The notes beneath the pieces are model-generated. The model was not told the origin of the DNA. It did not search any database and worked only from the letters and a program-made list of their open reading frames with translations. A stretch of DNA of 36,060 bases from Stentor coeruleus (taxonomy: Eukaryota > Ciliophora > Heterotrichea > Heterotrichida > Stentoridae), in NCBI GenBank assembly GCA_001970955.1, contig MPUH01000763.1, positions 1 through 36,060 on the forward strand. Reading direction: 5' to 3'. Positions 1 to 9,181 of the stretch are shown in pieces. A program made the position numbers and the translations under genes. Each line of letters starts with the position of its first letter. Position 1 is the first letter of the stretch.

Positions 1-445
1 GTGGTATGCAGTGCTCAGTCATTAACCTAAAGGACTCAGTTTCTTTAACAGCATCCATGGTTTTATCTTTGCCCTTTGTTTTTTTGCTTTGAATATCGGC
101 AGCTTTATCAATTCCTCTGTTTATATTTTTCTTCTCAAATTCTGATCTCTCAGCGAGTTCAATTTTCTGCTTAAGCTCTTCAAAGCCAATTATAAACGAA
201 CTATTAGTCCTTCTTATTGCCATTATAATCTTAATAGGCCATATCAGAAAAAAATTAGTCACTTTCGAGGATTTTTTTGCGACATTTTCAGCCTCAGAAA
301 AAAATGATCGAAATATGTCAACAGGAACTTGAACTAAAGAAAATATCAATTTTGAATTTTTGAAATTATCATCTAAACCTATCTGTTTTGGCTTTTTAAC
401 AATATTTGAAATTAGATTTATAACTTTATCTAGGCTTATTATCGG
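1..445 (-). CDS. unidentified protein, 3' end beyond window
   Basis: The minus strand is open from 445 down to base 1 (about 148 codons) and then leaves the window, so the C-terminus is missing. An in-frame TAA lies at 446-448. The only in-frame ATG is at 221-223, yet the roughly 74 codons before it also read like real protein (charged and hydrophobic stretches mixed, no stops), including VTNFFLIWPIKII just before that Met. Either translation starts at 223, or an upstream exon supplies the true start. I looked for a 15-nt intron of the type found elsewhere in the window and did not find one here. The downstream part is Lys/Glu-rich and probably helical (EELKQKIELAERSEFEKKN). No family was recognised. 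Confidence 0.5.
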
Positions 446-1219
446 TTAGATGTAAAATGGATTATTATTATTAGCTTAGAATGCATGCGATAAAATTGTG
501 TTAAGATTTGGATATAAAGTAAAAGATGAAGAGTATGAGTTTTTATATAGTGTTTAGAGTTTATATTTGTAGGATTTGTTTAATAATTTTAGAATATGAA
601 AGTTGTGGTATATTCCAGGCAAAAATCTGAAAGGGGTTATTTGATTTTGATATGAAAAGGAAACTCTTATCAAATAAAACCTAATTTTTTTAGCTCTGAC
701 GAAGAGATTTAAAGCATATTTAATATTTATTATAATTTTGCATTTTTTATTATATCATCTAGGTTTATCCCATTTTCTCCGCTAACTAAACGACCATTAT
801 TATCATATAAGACTTAGGCAAAATATCCATTTTCTTATTCCAAGAACTTATATAACACTATCAGCTTTACTTAAAATATTGAGTCTGTCTTGCATCATCC
901 TTAAATAAAAAACTTTTAGCATCTAAAATCAATTCAATAAAAAATTCATAAATTTAAATATCCCGTTCTCTATTCCAACAAAAAAAATCAATTCACCTAT
1001 ATTTATTGTGTTTTATATAAAAACTATCTTATAAAATAAGTCTAAACTAAAATATAATATCAAAATACCGAAATATACACTCAAAAAAACAATAAAAAAA
1101 ATTCAATTCCTATAAACCAGAAACTACAATAGAATAACAAAATTCATATAAAACAATCTCAAACCTAAAATTACAAAATAGATTCCACAAAAATCTTTTT
1201 TATAATTTTCAAAACCTTT
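446..1219. other. intergenic region, with decayed ORF and G-poor 5' flank
   Basis: No intact gene is visible. Positions 449-720 are plain AT-rich sequence. Positions 730-947 hold a coding-like minus-strand remnant, listed separately. From about 960 to the Fab1 start the plus strand is strikingly poor in G (8 G against about 42 C in 961-1200 by my count), the same asymmetry seen in front of several other genes here. The Fab1 promoter presumably lies in this stretch, but no defined element was recognised. Confidence 0.6.
730..947 (-). pseudogene. decayed coding remnant
   Basis: Read on the minus strand, one frame ends VLYDNNGRLVSGENGINLDD, continues about eight codons, and stops at TAA 730-732. 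The same frame upstream is interrupted by two TAA codons, in the contexts FLE-stop-ENG and YFA-stop-VLY. A second frame further upstream reads EFFIELILDAKSFLFKDDAR. Joining the two needs a frameshift. Both internal stops would fit a mutated glutamine codon (CAA to TAA). I take this as the C-terminal relic of a gene. The family is not recognised, and a short non-coding coincidence cannot be excluded. Confidence 0.35.
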
Positions 1220-4200
1220 ATGTCAGGTGAAATAATCCTCCTAGGCCATGATATGTGGATGCACGACTCAAATACAAAAACTTGTCTCAGTTGCGAGCTT
1301 CCTTTTACAACTTTTCGTCGTAGGCATCACTGTAGATACTGTGGTAAAATTTACTGTGGGAAGTGCGCTACAAAAAAAAACGAGAAAATTAGCAACAAAA
1401 AAATCCAAAGAATCTGTGCTAAATGTTATACCCTTATAAAACGTAGAATAAACTCACATACCCCAGCTTCAATTTCAATGGAAATTAATAATCAAGCAAT
1501 AAACAGCTTTCGTGAACCATCTAATTTGCATAGTACATCAGAATCTCATTCAAGCATTGAAGAAGATGGGCAAAAAGTTAGACTTTTTACAATATCAGAA
1601 GATGTACCACATGAAGTTGAAATGACAAAAAATGAGATTAATGCAGAAGATGGCTGGGGTCAACAAAGCTTAGAATTTCTACAAGAAAGGACGAATGAGC
1701 TTATAGCCCATTATCAGATACAAGAAACTTGGCATGGTATTTTAGTGAATTTAATTCAGAATATTGTCAGTGTTTTAACCCCATCAGTACAATTCAGAGG
1801 GGATTTTATGGAGATAAACAAGTATTTAAAAGTTCAAAAAATCATATGGAATAGTTTGGATTTGACAAGTTTCATGAGTGGGATTGCATTTGTCAAGAAC
1901 CTCGCTAATAAGAAAATGCTTAAAAAAATCTTAAACCCCAAGATTTTGTTTTTAAATGAAGTCTTTGAGAACTTTGAAGACTCCAACCTTGTGTCTATGG
2001 ACAAACTTATAGACCAAGAAGGGTCACTTTCTCTTATAACCTTAAAGAAAATCCTCAGTATCAACCCTTCAATGATCATATGTAGTAAAAGTTTACCACA
2101 AGTATTTCTAGCTGAATTGTCTAATAGAAATATTACCGCTTTGATTAATGTAAAAAAAAAACTTATGGATCTTATTGCCCGAGCTACATGTGGGAAAATA
2201 TTAAACACCCCAGATGAGATTTATCATGAAAGGAATTTTTTAGGTCAATGTAATATGTTTGTCCAAGAAAATCGAGGGTCAACTTTGATTGATCATTTTA
2301 CTGGGCTTAATGATTTGTCATTAGTTGGAACTGTTTTTATATCTGGGCCTGATGCTTTTGAACTTAATTCGGTTAAGAAAATTATTAGAGAGTTAGTAAT
2401 TGAGTATAGAAGTATTAGGCTTGAAAGAATGATTTTTGTTAATTATACGAAAAATCCTATTCCTAATGTATTTAATGAACTGAATGATAGGGTGATGATT
2501 TTTAAACATTTTTTAATATCAGAAAACAAAATGTGTTTAAAACCTGAAATTCTAGCAATTGAGTTTTATAAGGAAAAAGATATGGCTTTAGGGGAGTTTT
2601 TATTAAATGCTGCAGAAAAGACTGAACAACATTGTAGAGAGTGTGGGAATTCTTGGGGTGCTCATACACTTTATTATTTGAAAAAAGGTGGGAGGATTAA
2701 GATAACATTTTCGAAATCTTCATATGAAAGTAAAAGTAATGAAATTTATTATTCTCGTGAATGTAAAGTGTGTGGGAATTCCGACTCATCGTTCTCAATA
2801 CTTAAAAGATCCTTTTGGGAATACTCATTTTACAAGCTTTTGAATAATTTTTTTCAAAACTACTCAATTTTGTGTCAAGGCCGCAAGTGTAAACATGATT
2901 TTTTCAAACTTTCTAAACTGATATTTCATGTGAAGAATATTAAAATTATTATAACTTGGGAAGAAAACCCTTGTTATCATGTTTTACCCCTAACCAGTAA
3001 GCCGGATGTTAGTAAAACTAATATTGAAATTCTACAAAAAATAGTTGCAGAAATAAAATCTAATTCCCTTGAGTTATTGGATAGTATGTTTATTAGCTAT
3101 AGGGAAATAAGCAATAGATTAATCAAAGATATCGAGGAAAATAAGAAATATCAAGATAATGTGTTGCAGAGTTTCACTTGGGAAATAGAGAAAAACTTAA
3201 CTAGGTTGACAAATTGTATAAAGGATGTTAATGATATGAATGCTGAGCAGTTTGAGAATTTTTTATATGCACAAGCTAAGAGGAAAGAGTTGTTTTTAGA
3301 GATCTGTGAAATCAGAATGCAGATACTTAACTCATTACCACAGCCAACAAGGGGAAGAAGAAAAGATAAGCTAAGTCTTCTTGGGGACAACATTTCAAGT
3401 TCAGGAGGTTCAAGTGGTGAAACAAAAAAAAGCCCAAGTCCTAATCCATCAATAGCCACAGACGAAGAAGGGGATTTTTCTAAAATCCCCAGAACAGGGA
3501 CTTTTTTGCGTATGTTAGAAAAAGTTGCCAAAGTTGAAGACTTTTGTCTGAGAAAAGACTTCATCTACATGCAAAAAGGCAATCAAACCCTACCCCTTGG
3601 TCACAACGGGCTTTATATCCCAATAGAAGAAAATGACCTAATGTCAATAATCGCATATTCCCTCAGCAGTGAAGAATACTACGAAGAAGTCTTAAAAACC
3701 ATTCCAACCCCAAACGACACTGATAAAATCGAATCTGAACTTCTAAGCGCATATGAAAAACATTTCCAACACAATTTTACTACAATGGATGATGAAATAT
3801 ATGAAAAATATCTTCATAAAAGCAACATAACTCAATTATTTGGCCATCATATCACTTTTAATGTCCATAGTTTTTTTCCTAGACAATTTCATATTATACG
3901 TAGTAGAATACATACATCATATTCAGAATTTCTTATGGGAATCAGTTGTTCTGATAATCGTGAATTAAAATCTGGTAAGAGTGGTGCTACTTTTACTAAA
4001 AGTATTAGTAATATGTATATATTGAAAAATGTTGATGAAAAAGAATTTAATATGTTTAAAGAATTGGCACCAAGTTATTTTAGACATTTTTGCAATTCAG
4101 AATTACATAATATGCCTAGTTTGATGATTAGGACTTTAGGGTGTTATAGGGTTTATACTAAAAATCATACATTAGGAAAACAAACTTGTAAGTGGGTGAT

Positions 4201-4648
4201 GCTTTTTGAAAATTTAGGATGTTCTATGCCTGCTGAAGTTGCTGTTTATGATTTGAAAGGGTCTTTTAATACTAGGAGGTTGGTGAATGGAAAGGAAAAA
4301 ATGACGAAGATGGACAGGAATTTTTTGGAAGATTTTGGAGGGTTGCCCATAACAATATCTAAAGAAGCAAAAAAAATACTTGAAGTATGTATCTGGAACG
4401 ATACTCTTTTTTTATCAAAACACCAAGTAGTCGATTACTCTCTTTTACTCATAGTCTCAACAACCTATAAAGTTATAACCATGGCTATAATTGACTACAT
4501 AGCCAAATACACATTCGAAAAAGCCTTAGAACACAACATCAAAAAAATCGTCAGCGCTGACAACCCAACTATCACCAAACCAACTTTCTACAAAAACCGT
4601 TTTCGTGAAAGTGTCTCAAACTCCTTCTTCCTTGAACTTGACGAATAA
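1220..4648 (+). CDS. FAB1: Fab1/PIKfyve-type phosphatidylinositol 3-phosphate 5-kinase
   Basis: A 1142-residue protein with the full order expected for Fab1. The N-terminal FYVE finger (about residues 13-70) has WMHD, RRRHHCRYCG and RIC signatures and paired cysteines, and should bind PI3P on endosomes. A TCP-1/chaperonin-like region follows (about 240-430), then a Cys-rich segment with CRECG and CKVCG motifs. The C-terminal PIP kinase domain (about 890-1140) contains GKSGATF, the ATP-binding lysine in YILKNV, YDLKGS, and DYSLLL followed by AIIDYI. The family converts PI3P to PI(3,5)P2 and controls endolysosome and contractile-vacuole membrane traffic. At 1142 residues it is shorter than animal and yeast members (about 2000), mainly in the linkers. 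Start is the first ATG after a G-poor flank. It converges on the RING gene with 46 bp between stop codons. Confidence 0.93.
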   Translation: MSGEIILLGHDMWMHDSNTKTCLSCELPFTTFRRRHHCRYCGKIYCGKCATKKNEKISNKKIQRICAKCYTLIKRRINSHTPASISMEINNQAINSFREPSNLHSTSESHSSIEEDGQKVRLFTISEDVPHEVEMTKNEINAEDGWGQQSLEFLQERTNELIAHYQIQETWHGILVNLIQNIVSVLTPSVQFRGDFMEINKYLKVQKIIWNSLDLTSFMSGIAFVKNLANKKMLKKILNPKILFLNEVFENFEDSNLVSMDKLIDQEGSLSLITLKKILSINPSMIICSKSLPQVFLAELSNRNITALINVKKKLMDLIARATCGKILNTPDEIYHERNFLGQCNMFVQENRGSTLIDHFTGLNDLSLVGTVFISGPDAFELNSVKKIIRELVIEYRSIRLERMIFVNYTKNPIPNVFNELNDRVMIFKHFLISENKMCLKPEILAIEFYKEKDMALGEFLLNAAEKTEQHCRECGNSWGAHTLYYLKKGGRIKITFSKSSYESKSNEIYYSRECKVCGNSDSSFSILKRSFWEYSFYKLLNNFFQNYSILCQGRKCKHDFFKLSKLIFHVKNIKIIITWEENPCYHVLPLTSKPDVSKTNIEILQKIVAEIKSNSLELLDSMFISYREISNRLIKDIEENKKYQDNVLQSFTWEIEKNLTRLTNCIKDVNDMNAEQFENFLYAQAKRKELFLEICEIRMQILNSLPQPTRGRRKDKLSLLGDNISSSGGSSGETKKSPSPNPSIATDEEGDFSKIPRTGTFLRMLEKVAKVEDFCLRKDFIYMQKGNQTLPLGHNGLYIPIEENDLMSIIAYSLSSEEYYEEVLKTIPTPNDTDKIESELLSAYEKHFQHNFTTMDDEIYEKYLHKSNITQLFGHHITFNVHSFFPRQFHIIRSRIHTSYSEFLMGISCSDNRELKSGKSGATFTKSISNMYILKNVDEKEFNMFKELAPSYFRHFCNSELHNMPSLMIRTLGCYRVYTKNHTLGKQTCKWVMLFENLGCSMPAEVAVYDLKGSFNTRRLVNGKEKMTKMDRNFLEDFGGLPITISKEAKKILEVCIWNDTLFLSKHQVVDYSLLLIVSTTYKVITMAIIDYIAKYTFEKALEHNIKKIVSADNPTITKPTFYKNRFRESVSNSFFLELDE

Positions 4649-4694
4649 TTGATATCTTTTTTTTATCTAATAATTATAACTCATACTTATTATC

Positions 4695-5606
4695 TTAAAT
4701 TTTTCCAGCCCTTCTTTCATATATCAATCTTTTAATCCATATATATATATTGTATGAAAACAATATCATATTAAAAAAAAAGTCTAGGGATACTATAATA
4801 ATAAGGACTAAATCTTGAGTTTCACTGAAACTATCACTTTGACATTTATCTGAAGCCCAATATATCCCAACAAAAGTCCATAAGAATATAAGGAAAATCC
4901 CAATATAAAATATTTTTCTAATAATTTTCAATGATATCCTACTATAATTTTGTAATGACGTGTTTATGATGAAAAGAGCAGCAAGAATTAGATGAGACCC
5001 ACACCAGCTAAAATGCCAATAACGAAGATAAGATGAACATTCTTGTTTTTGTGATGAATATGCTAAACCTGCTAAAGCCTATATAAAAATTACAAGGATT
5101 AATGCTGGGACTATATATAAAAGACTTAACATGAGAAGTTTTTTACTTATAGCTGGGGTTTTTAAATATTCTGTATTTTGTTTGGTTATTATTTGTGGAA
5201 GTGCTTCGCTATTAGGATTCTCATTGTTATCATTGTTGTGAAATGAGTATTTTCTAACAAAATCGTCTTTTTTTGATACTTTTTTCGTTTTGTCAGGGTC
5301 TTCAGGACTGTTAATGAAGTCTTGATTTTTATGATGCTTTTTTGGGGATTGGATTTTCGGTGAGGATTTAGCTTCAAGTTTCTTTTTCTCTTCTAGCATC
5401 ATTTTTTTTTCCTTGATTGCATCATTTAATTTAAAGTTTAGAGGAAAGGAGTCAATTGTCACGTCTTTGTGAGAAAATCTGCAGTCTGGGCATTTTAACT
5501 TCTTATTTCTTATTAACTTTTCAATGCACTTTTCACAAAAGGTATGGCCACATGATAATACTCTTGGTCTTACGAATTCGCAACAACATATTGTGCATTC
5601 GTCCAT
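4695..5606 (-). CDS. RING-finger protein with four C-terminal membrane segments (likely E3 ubiquitin ligase)
   Basis: Two exons, 5606-5094 and 5078-4695, joined across a 15-nt intron, give 298 residues. Without splicing, translation would stop at TAG 5079-5081 in the middle of a membrane helix. Splicing restores the frame exactly. Residues 4-42 form a C3HC4 RING (C4, C7, C19, H21, C24, C27, C39, C42). A Lys/Glu-rich, low-complexity linker follows (about 65-145). Four hydrophobic helices are visible: around LYIVPALILALAGLA, HLILAALFIINTSL, IFYIGIFLIFLWTFVGIYWA and LVLIIIVSLDFFFNMILF. The family pattern suggests a membrane-anchored E3 ligase; substrates are unknown. It is convergent with Fab1. 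Confidence 0.82.
5079..5093 (-). other. 15-nt spliceosomal intron
   Basis: On the minus strand the sequence is GTAATTTTTATATAG, phase 0 after a Leu codon. Removal joins PALIL to ALAGL and continues a membrane helix into a 127-codon exon. Position 10 is A, the candidate branch point shared with the other two introns here. Confidence 0.85.
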
Positions 5607-6007
5607 AGTATAAAATAATTTTTGTAGGATTTATATAATAAAATTTTCAAAAGCTAAGATAATGGCATGCAAAGATAATCAATCACTTATACATTAAAGC
5701 ATACTAAAATAATATCTGCTATAAGTTGGACTTTTAAGCCTTTACACAAACTTATATTATTCTTATTAAATTTGTATACAAATTTCTCAACCCAAAAATC
5801 TAACATAAAAAAACTCTATCCAGCCTCTAATTCCTTTAAACTCTCCTCCACCTAAATATTATCTCTAATAAAATCTTCTAAAACTTAACCTTTTCCCACC
5901 TTCCATCATTATTTTCCCTTAATATCTCCCTACAATAATTTCCAACTACAAACCCTTATCAAAATTAAATTCTAAGCCAATCCAATTTACACCAGCCTAA
6001 TAAAAAT
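5607..6007. other. divergent intergenic region, extremely G-poor upstream of V-ATPase d
   Basis: This stretch separates the starts of the RING gene and the V-ATPase gene and holds no ORF of note. Positions 5761-6000 contain about 67 C and only 4 G on the plus strand by my count, an extreme strand bias that ends at the start codon at 6008. No discrete promoter motif was recognised. Confidence 0.6.
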
Positions 6008-7183
6008 ATGGAGCTCTTAACCTTCAACATAGATGACGGCTTTCCTGAAGCTCTTATTCGTGGATTGCGAGGGTCTTTTATCCGTAAAGATGAATACGAT
6101 GCTATAAAAGACTGTAGTAATTTATCTGATGTCAGAATGGTCTTAGAAGAAACTGATTATCTTCCTTTCCTTCAAAGTGAACCAACACCAACACCAACTG
6201 CAGTTATTCGTAACAAAATGAAAGAAAAACTTGCAAGAGAATTCGAGTTCATAAAGTCTAATGCCACACCTGAACTTTATAACTTTTTAGAAAAAGTTTC
6301 ACATAGATTTATGATTGATAATGTAGTCAATATGATTGAAGTTATTAAAAACAAAGATGTAAAAAGACTTAAAATTGCCCCAGACCCACTTGGATATTTT
6401 AGAGGTATGGAAGATATTTTAAGATTTGATGGAGAAGATGTCGCTGAATTGTATCAGATTGTGCTTATTGATACACCAGTTGGGGATTATTTTAATAGGT
6501 TACTTGAGGATTTGATTAATGCTGGAGCTATGCAGAATAGAAGTATTGATGATGTGCAGAGACAGTTTGCGGAGATTACACCGGAAATATTGAGGATATC
6601 TTTGAGAAAAATGTGGCTTGAAGACCTCCATGATCTATGTAAAAATTTGAGTTCGACTAGTAAGGAGGTTCTTTTAGATTTAGTCAAATTTGAAGCTGAT
6701 TGTATGACTATACAAATTATATACAACTCATTAAACAACCCAGACTTAAACAAACAATCAGAACGTGAAAGTGGCCGAAGATCTTTATGCCCTAATATTG
6801 GGTATCTTTATCCAGATTATGAAATCCAATTAAATAAAGTGTATGATTTACAGACATTAAGACAAGCTGTTGACTCTTTTCCATTATATAAAGATATGCT
6901 AGCCCGTGTTGCAGACCCATCTAATGAAAATGAAATGAAAAGCCCAGATATGAAAACATTAGATGATATCATGTATGAAAAAGGTATTGTTAAATACTCA
7001 ATGGCTTTTGATCAACAGTTTCATTATGGAGCTTTTTATGCTTATCTAAAACTTAAAGAACAAGAAATTAGAAACGTGATTTGGCTTTCAGAAATGGTTA
7101 ATATTCAAAAACCTAAGCAAGAGCCTGCTTGGCGTAAGTACGAAAACCTCATACCTTTTTACTGTTTGAAAAGCTCAGCTTAA
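6008..7183 (+). CDS. ATP6V0D: V-type H+-ATPase V0 subunit d
   Basis: A 391-residue soluble protein matching subunit d of the V-ATPase, which sits on the cytosolic face of the membrane ring and couples V0 to the V1 central stalk. Diagnostic stretches are FNIDDGFPEALIRGLRGSF near the N-terminus, LEETDYLPFL, DPLGYFRGMEDILRFDGED and IDTPVGDYF in the middle, and FHYGAFYAYLKLKEQEIRN followed by VIWLSE and IPFYC at the end. It is about 40 residues longer than animal homologues (about 350), partly because of extra residues around SERESGRRSLCPN and ADPSNENEMKSPDMKT. The first ATG after the G-poor flank fits the family N-terminus. No intron is needed. Role: acidification of food vacuoles, lysosomes and contractile-vacuole membranes. 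Confidence 0.95.
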   Translation: MELLTFNIDDGFPEALIRGLRGSFIRKDEYDAIKDCSNLSDVRMVLEETDYLPFLQSEPTPTPTAVIRNKMKEKLAREFEFIKSNATPELYNFLEKVSHRFMIDNVVNMIEVIKNKDVKRLKIAPDPLGYFRGMEDILRFDGEDVAELYQIVLIDTPVGDYFNRLLEDLINAGAMQNRSIDDVQRQFAEITPEILRISLRKMWLEDLHDLCKNLSSTSKEVLLDLVKFEADCMTIQIIYNSLNNPDLNKQSERESGRRSLCPNIGYLYPDYEIQLNKVYDLQTLRQAVDSFPLYKDMLARVADPSNENEMKSPDMKTLDDIMYEKGIVKYSMAFDQQFHYGAFYAYLKLKEQEIRNVIWLSEMVNIQKPKQEPAWRKYENLIPFYCLKSSA

Positions 7184-7588
7184 GTAGTTTAGGATTTTAT
7201 AAGGTCTTCATAAAATTGAATATAGAGTTTGATTTTTATTGCAGAGGCTGAGGATTTTGATATGGAAATAAAGATTTATATAAAATTTAGGTATTTTTAG
7301 GTGTTGTAATGAAGGGAATTTGTAATATTTTGTGATTTAATTTGTATAGATTAGGAAAAGTTATATTATTTTTATATGTAAACTTTTTGCTATTGCTTAA
7401 TATATGAAGGGAATTTGTAATATTTTGTGATTTAATTTGTATAGATTAGGAAAAAGTTATATTATTTTTATATGTGAACTTTTTGTTATTGCTTAATATA
7501 TGACTAATAAGTTAATATACACTTTATTCTTTAAAAACCTTAAATATTCTGATAATAGTTGTTAAGTTGCAACTCTTCATCTAGACTT
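7184..7588. other. convergent intergenic region with tandem repeat
   Basis: This lies between the stop codons of the V-ATPase gene and the phosphatase gene. It contains the two-copy repeat at 7309-7499 listed separately. The plus strand here is G-rich and C-poor, the opposite of the flank upstream of the V-ATPase start. No further ORF or RNA was seen. Confidence 0.6.
7309..7499. repeat. two-copy tandem repeat, 95-96 bp unit
   Basis: Copy 1 at 7309-7403 and copy 2 at 7404-7499 are near-identical; both begin ATGAAGGGAATTTG and end GCTTAATAT. Differences are one extra A in a poly-A run and a few substitutions (TGTAAAC against TGTGAAC, GCTATT against GTTATT). The divergence argues for a real duplication rather than an assembly error. 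It is non-coding, 3' of the V-ATPase gene. Confidence 0.92.
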
Positions 7589-9001
7589 TTACAAAAAATC
7601 ATCTTCCAAATGCAGATTCAAATGAGGATTCGGGACTCCTCTTGATATCAGCCTCAGCATCTGGTCTCTAAAATTCTGCAAAGCTCTTCTCACATCCCTA
7701 ACATTTTTCATCGATATTTCTATTTATTTCATACCTTTAAGCAAAGGGAGTAACTCCAACAATGCATTATCATTCGGGTCATCAAACCAACTCCTAATTA
7801 AAATCCCATTATCAGGTTGTAACTGAAAATTTTCCGCAACATTATCAACAATAATCATTTTAGATAAATCCCTTCCAATTTTCGACAAATCCTTTATATA
7901 ATAATTCCCAGCTGGTATAGCATGTTGCCTATAAAGTCTATGTGAAATAGTCCCAACAGCATCAAGTTGGTCTAAAACCCAATCAGCATAATCCTGTAAT
8001 GCTGCAGTAAAAATAACAATCTCATAATGTTTACAAGCTTCTTCTAAAAACTCTTTACACCCAGGTCTTACAAGAAAATTCCCTTCTCCAGCGACTTCAA
8101 AATAATGGACTAAAGTTTCATCTAAATCTAAAACTAAAGTAAAAGTCCCTGATTTTAATGAAGGTAAATATGGAGGATAAACGCTTGGAAGTTCGACTTC
8201 ATAATCTACAGATTCAGTTGTGTTTAATAAAGGTGGTTCAATTTCTTCATTTATTGCATTACGAAGTTTGTCTCTAGCACTGACAACTTCAAATGTTTCG
8301 ATTTCTCTTATGACTTGGATTATTAGGAAAAGCAAATTTCGTACTGATTTTGTTAGAACAGCTCCAGGGTTTGTATGCTCATGAGCCATTTCTTGGATTT
8401 TATCTTTGATTTCGAGGTTTTGCTTTTTTAGTAAGTCGACGTTTTCGTATTTGCTACATTTAATCAAACGCTTTTTGTATGTTAGAGTTTGAAGCTTCAC
8501 TGCCCAGGTATTGGTTGAGTAACTGTTTGGTAGACGATGGAGGACTATGTCGATTAGGACGAGGATGTTCTGGTGAATTATTCCTAACATTTCAGCTAGA
8601 GCGATACGGGTTTTTTCATTACCGACTGAGGAATGGTCAAGGAATTCGACCATTGTAACACTGACTGCTTCGAGAATTACAGCTTCTCTTAAACTTTGTT
8701 GCACATCAGATTTTTTAAACAACGAGTCAATTTTTATAATTGAATTCTCGTCAGTGATCCTCCACCAGTTAGCGCATTCTTCACTTGCGATTTCTTTTTG
8801 GGTAACTTTTCCTATCAAAACATTCAAAATTTCTTCGATTTTTATAAGATCCTGAAGGTTGATGTAAAATTTTTTAGGTTCCACTGACTGTTTTGCAGGG
8901 GAAAATGTGTCAAGATGAGAAAGGTATTGATTAGACTTCTGATTTGAGAAGTTTGTAGGTTTTGGCACTTTGCCACTAACAAGCGCTGTTTTCTTTGACA
9001 T
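7589..9001 (-). CDS. FCP1/SCP-like HAD phosphatase (NIF domain)
   Basis: Two exons, 9001-7735 and 7719-7589, across a 15-nt intron, give 465 residues. Splicing replaces a premature stop by a tail (DVRRALQNF ... HLNLHLEDDFL) that completes the family's C-terminal helix. The catalytic motif FTLVLDLDETLVHYF places the nucleophile and acid Asp at about residues 292 and 294. Family features follow: VRPGCKEFLEEA, EIVIFTAALQDYADWVLDQL, and SKMIIVDNVAENF. FCP1/SCP proteins dephosphorylate serine residues, often of the RNA polymerase II tail or of membrane-biogenesis factors; the substrate here is unknown. The N-terminal 280 residues are helical and not recognised. The start is the first in-frame ATG, at 9001; the frame is open 14 codons further to a TTG, without another ATG. 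Divergent from importin alpha. Confidence 0.88.
7720..7734 (-). other. 15-nt spliceosomal intron
   Basis: On the minus strand the sequence is GTATGAAATAAATAG. It splits a codon: AAA-G joined to AA-ATA gives LLKEISMKNV. Exon lengths 1267 and 131 sum to a multiple of three, and the downstream tail matches the expected phosphatase C-terminus. Confidence 0.85.
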
Positions 9002-9181
9002 ATTTAAATTTATCTCACAAAGTCTAGAATCCTTTTTGGCCAAAGATTTATATTTTCTTGTCTTTGTATTGGAATAAAATAATTTTATTTTGGTTTTTTT
9101 TCATCAGAATTGCTAATCAAAGCCCCCAAAGATATTTTTTTATAAGATTTTGAATAATTTTGAAAGGTTATATAAATATAA
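9002..9181. promoter_or_regulatory. shared divergent promoter region, phosphatase / importin alpha
   Basis: These 180 bp separate the ATG of the phosphatase gene (minus) from the ATG of importin alpha (plus). Both promoters and 5' leaders must fit here. It is T-rich with no recognised core element, so this call rests only on gene arrangement. Confidence 0.4.

Noticed and set aside
2407-2429. Intron-like GTA...TAG in the Fab1 gene
   Set aside because: The segment is 14 nt, lacks the internal pattern, and removing it would break an otherwise good reading frame.
9002-9043. TTG-initiated extension of the phosphatase
   Set aside because: There is no in-frame ATG before the upstream stop; the first ATG at 9001 is preferred.
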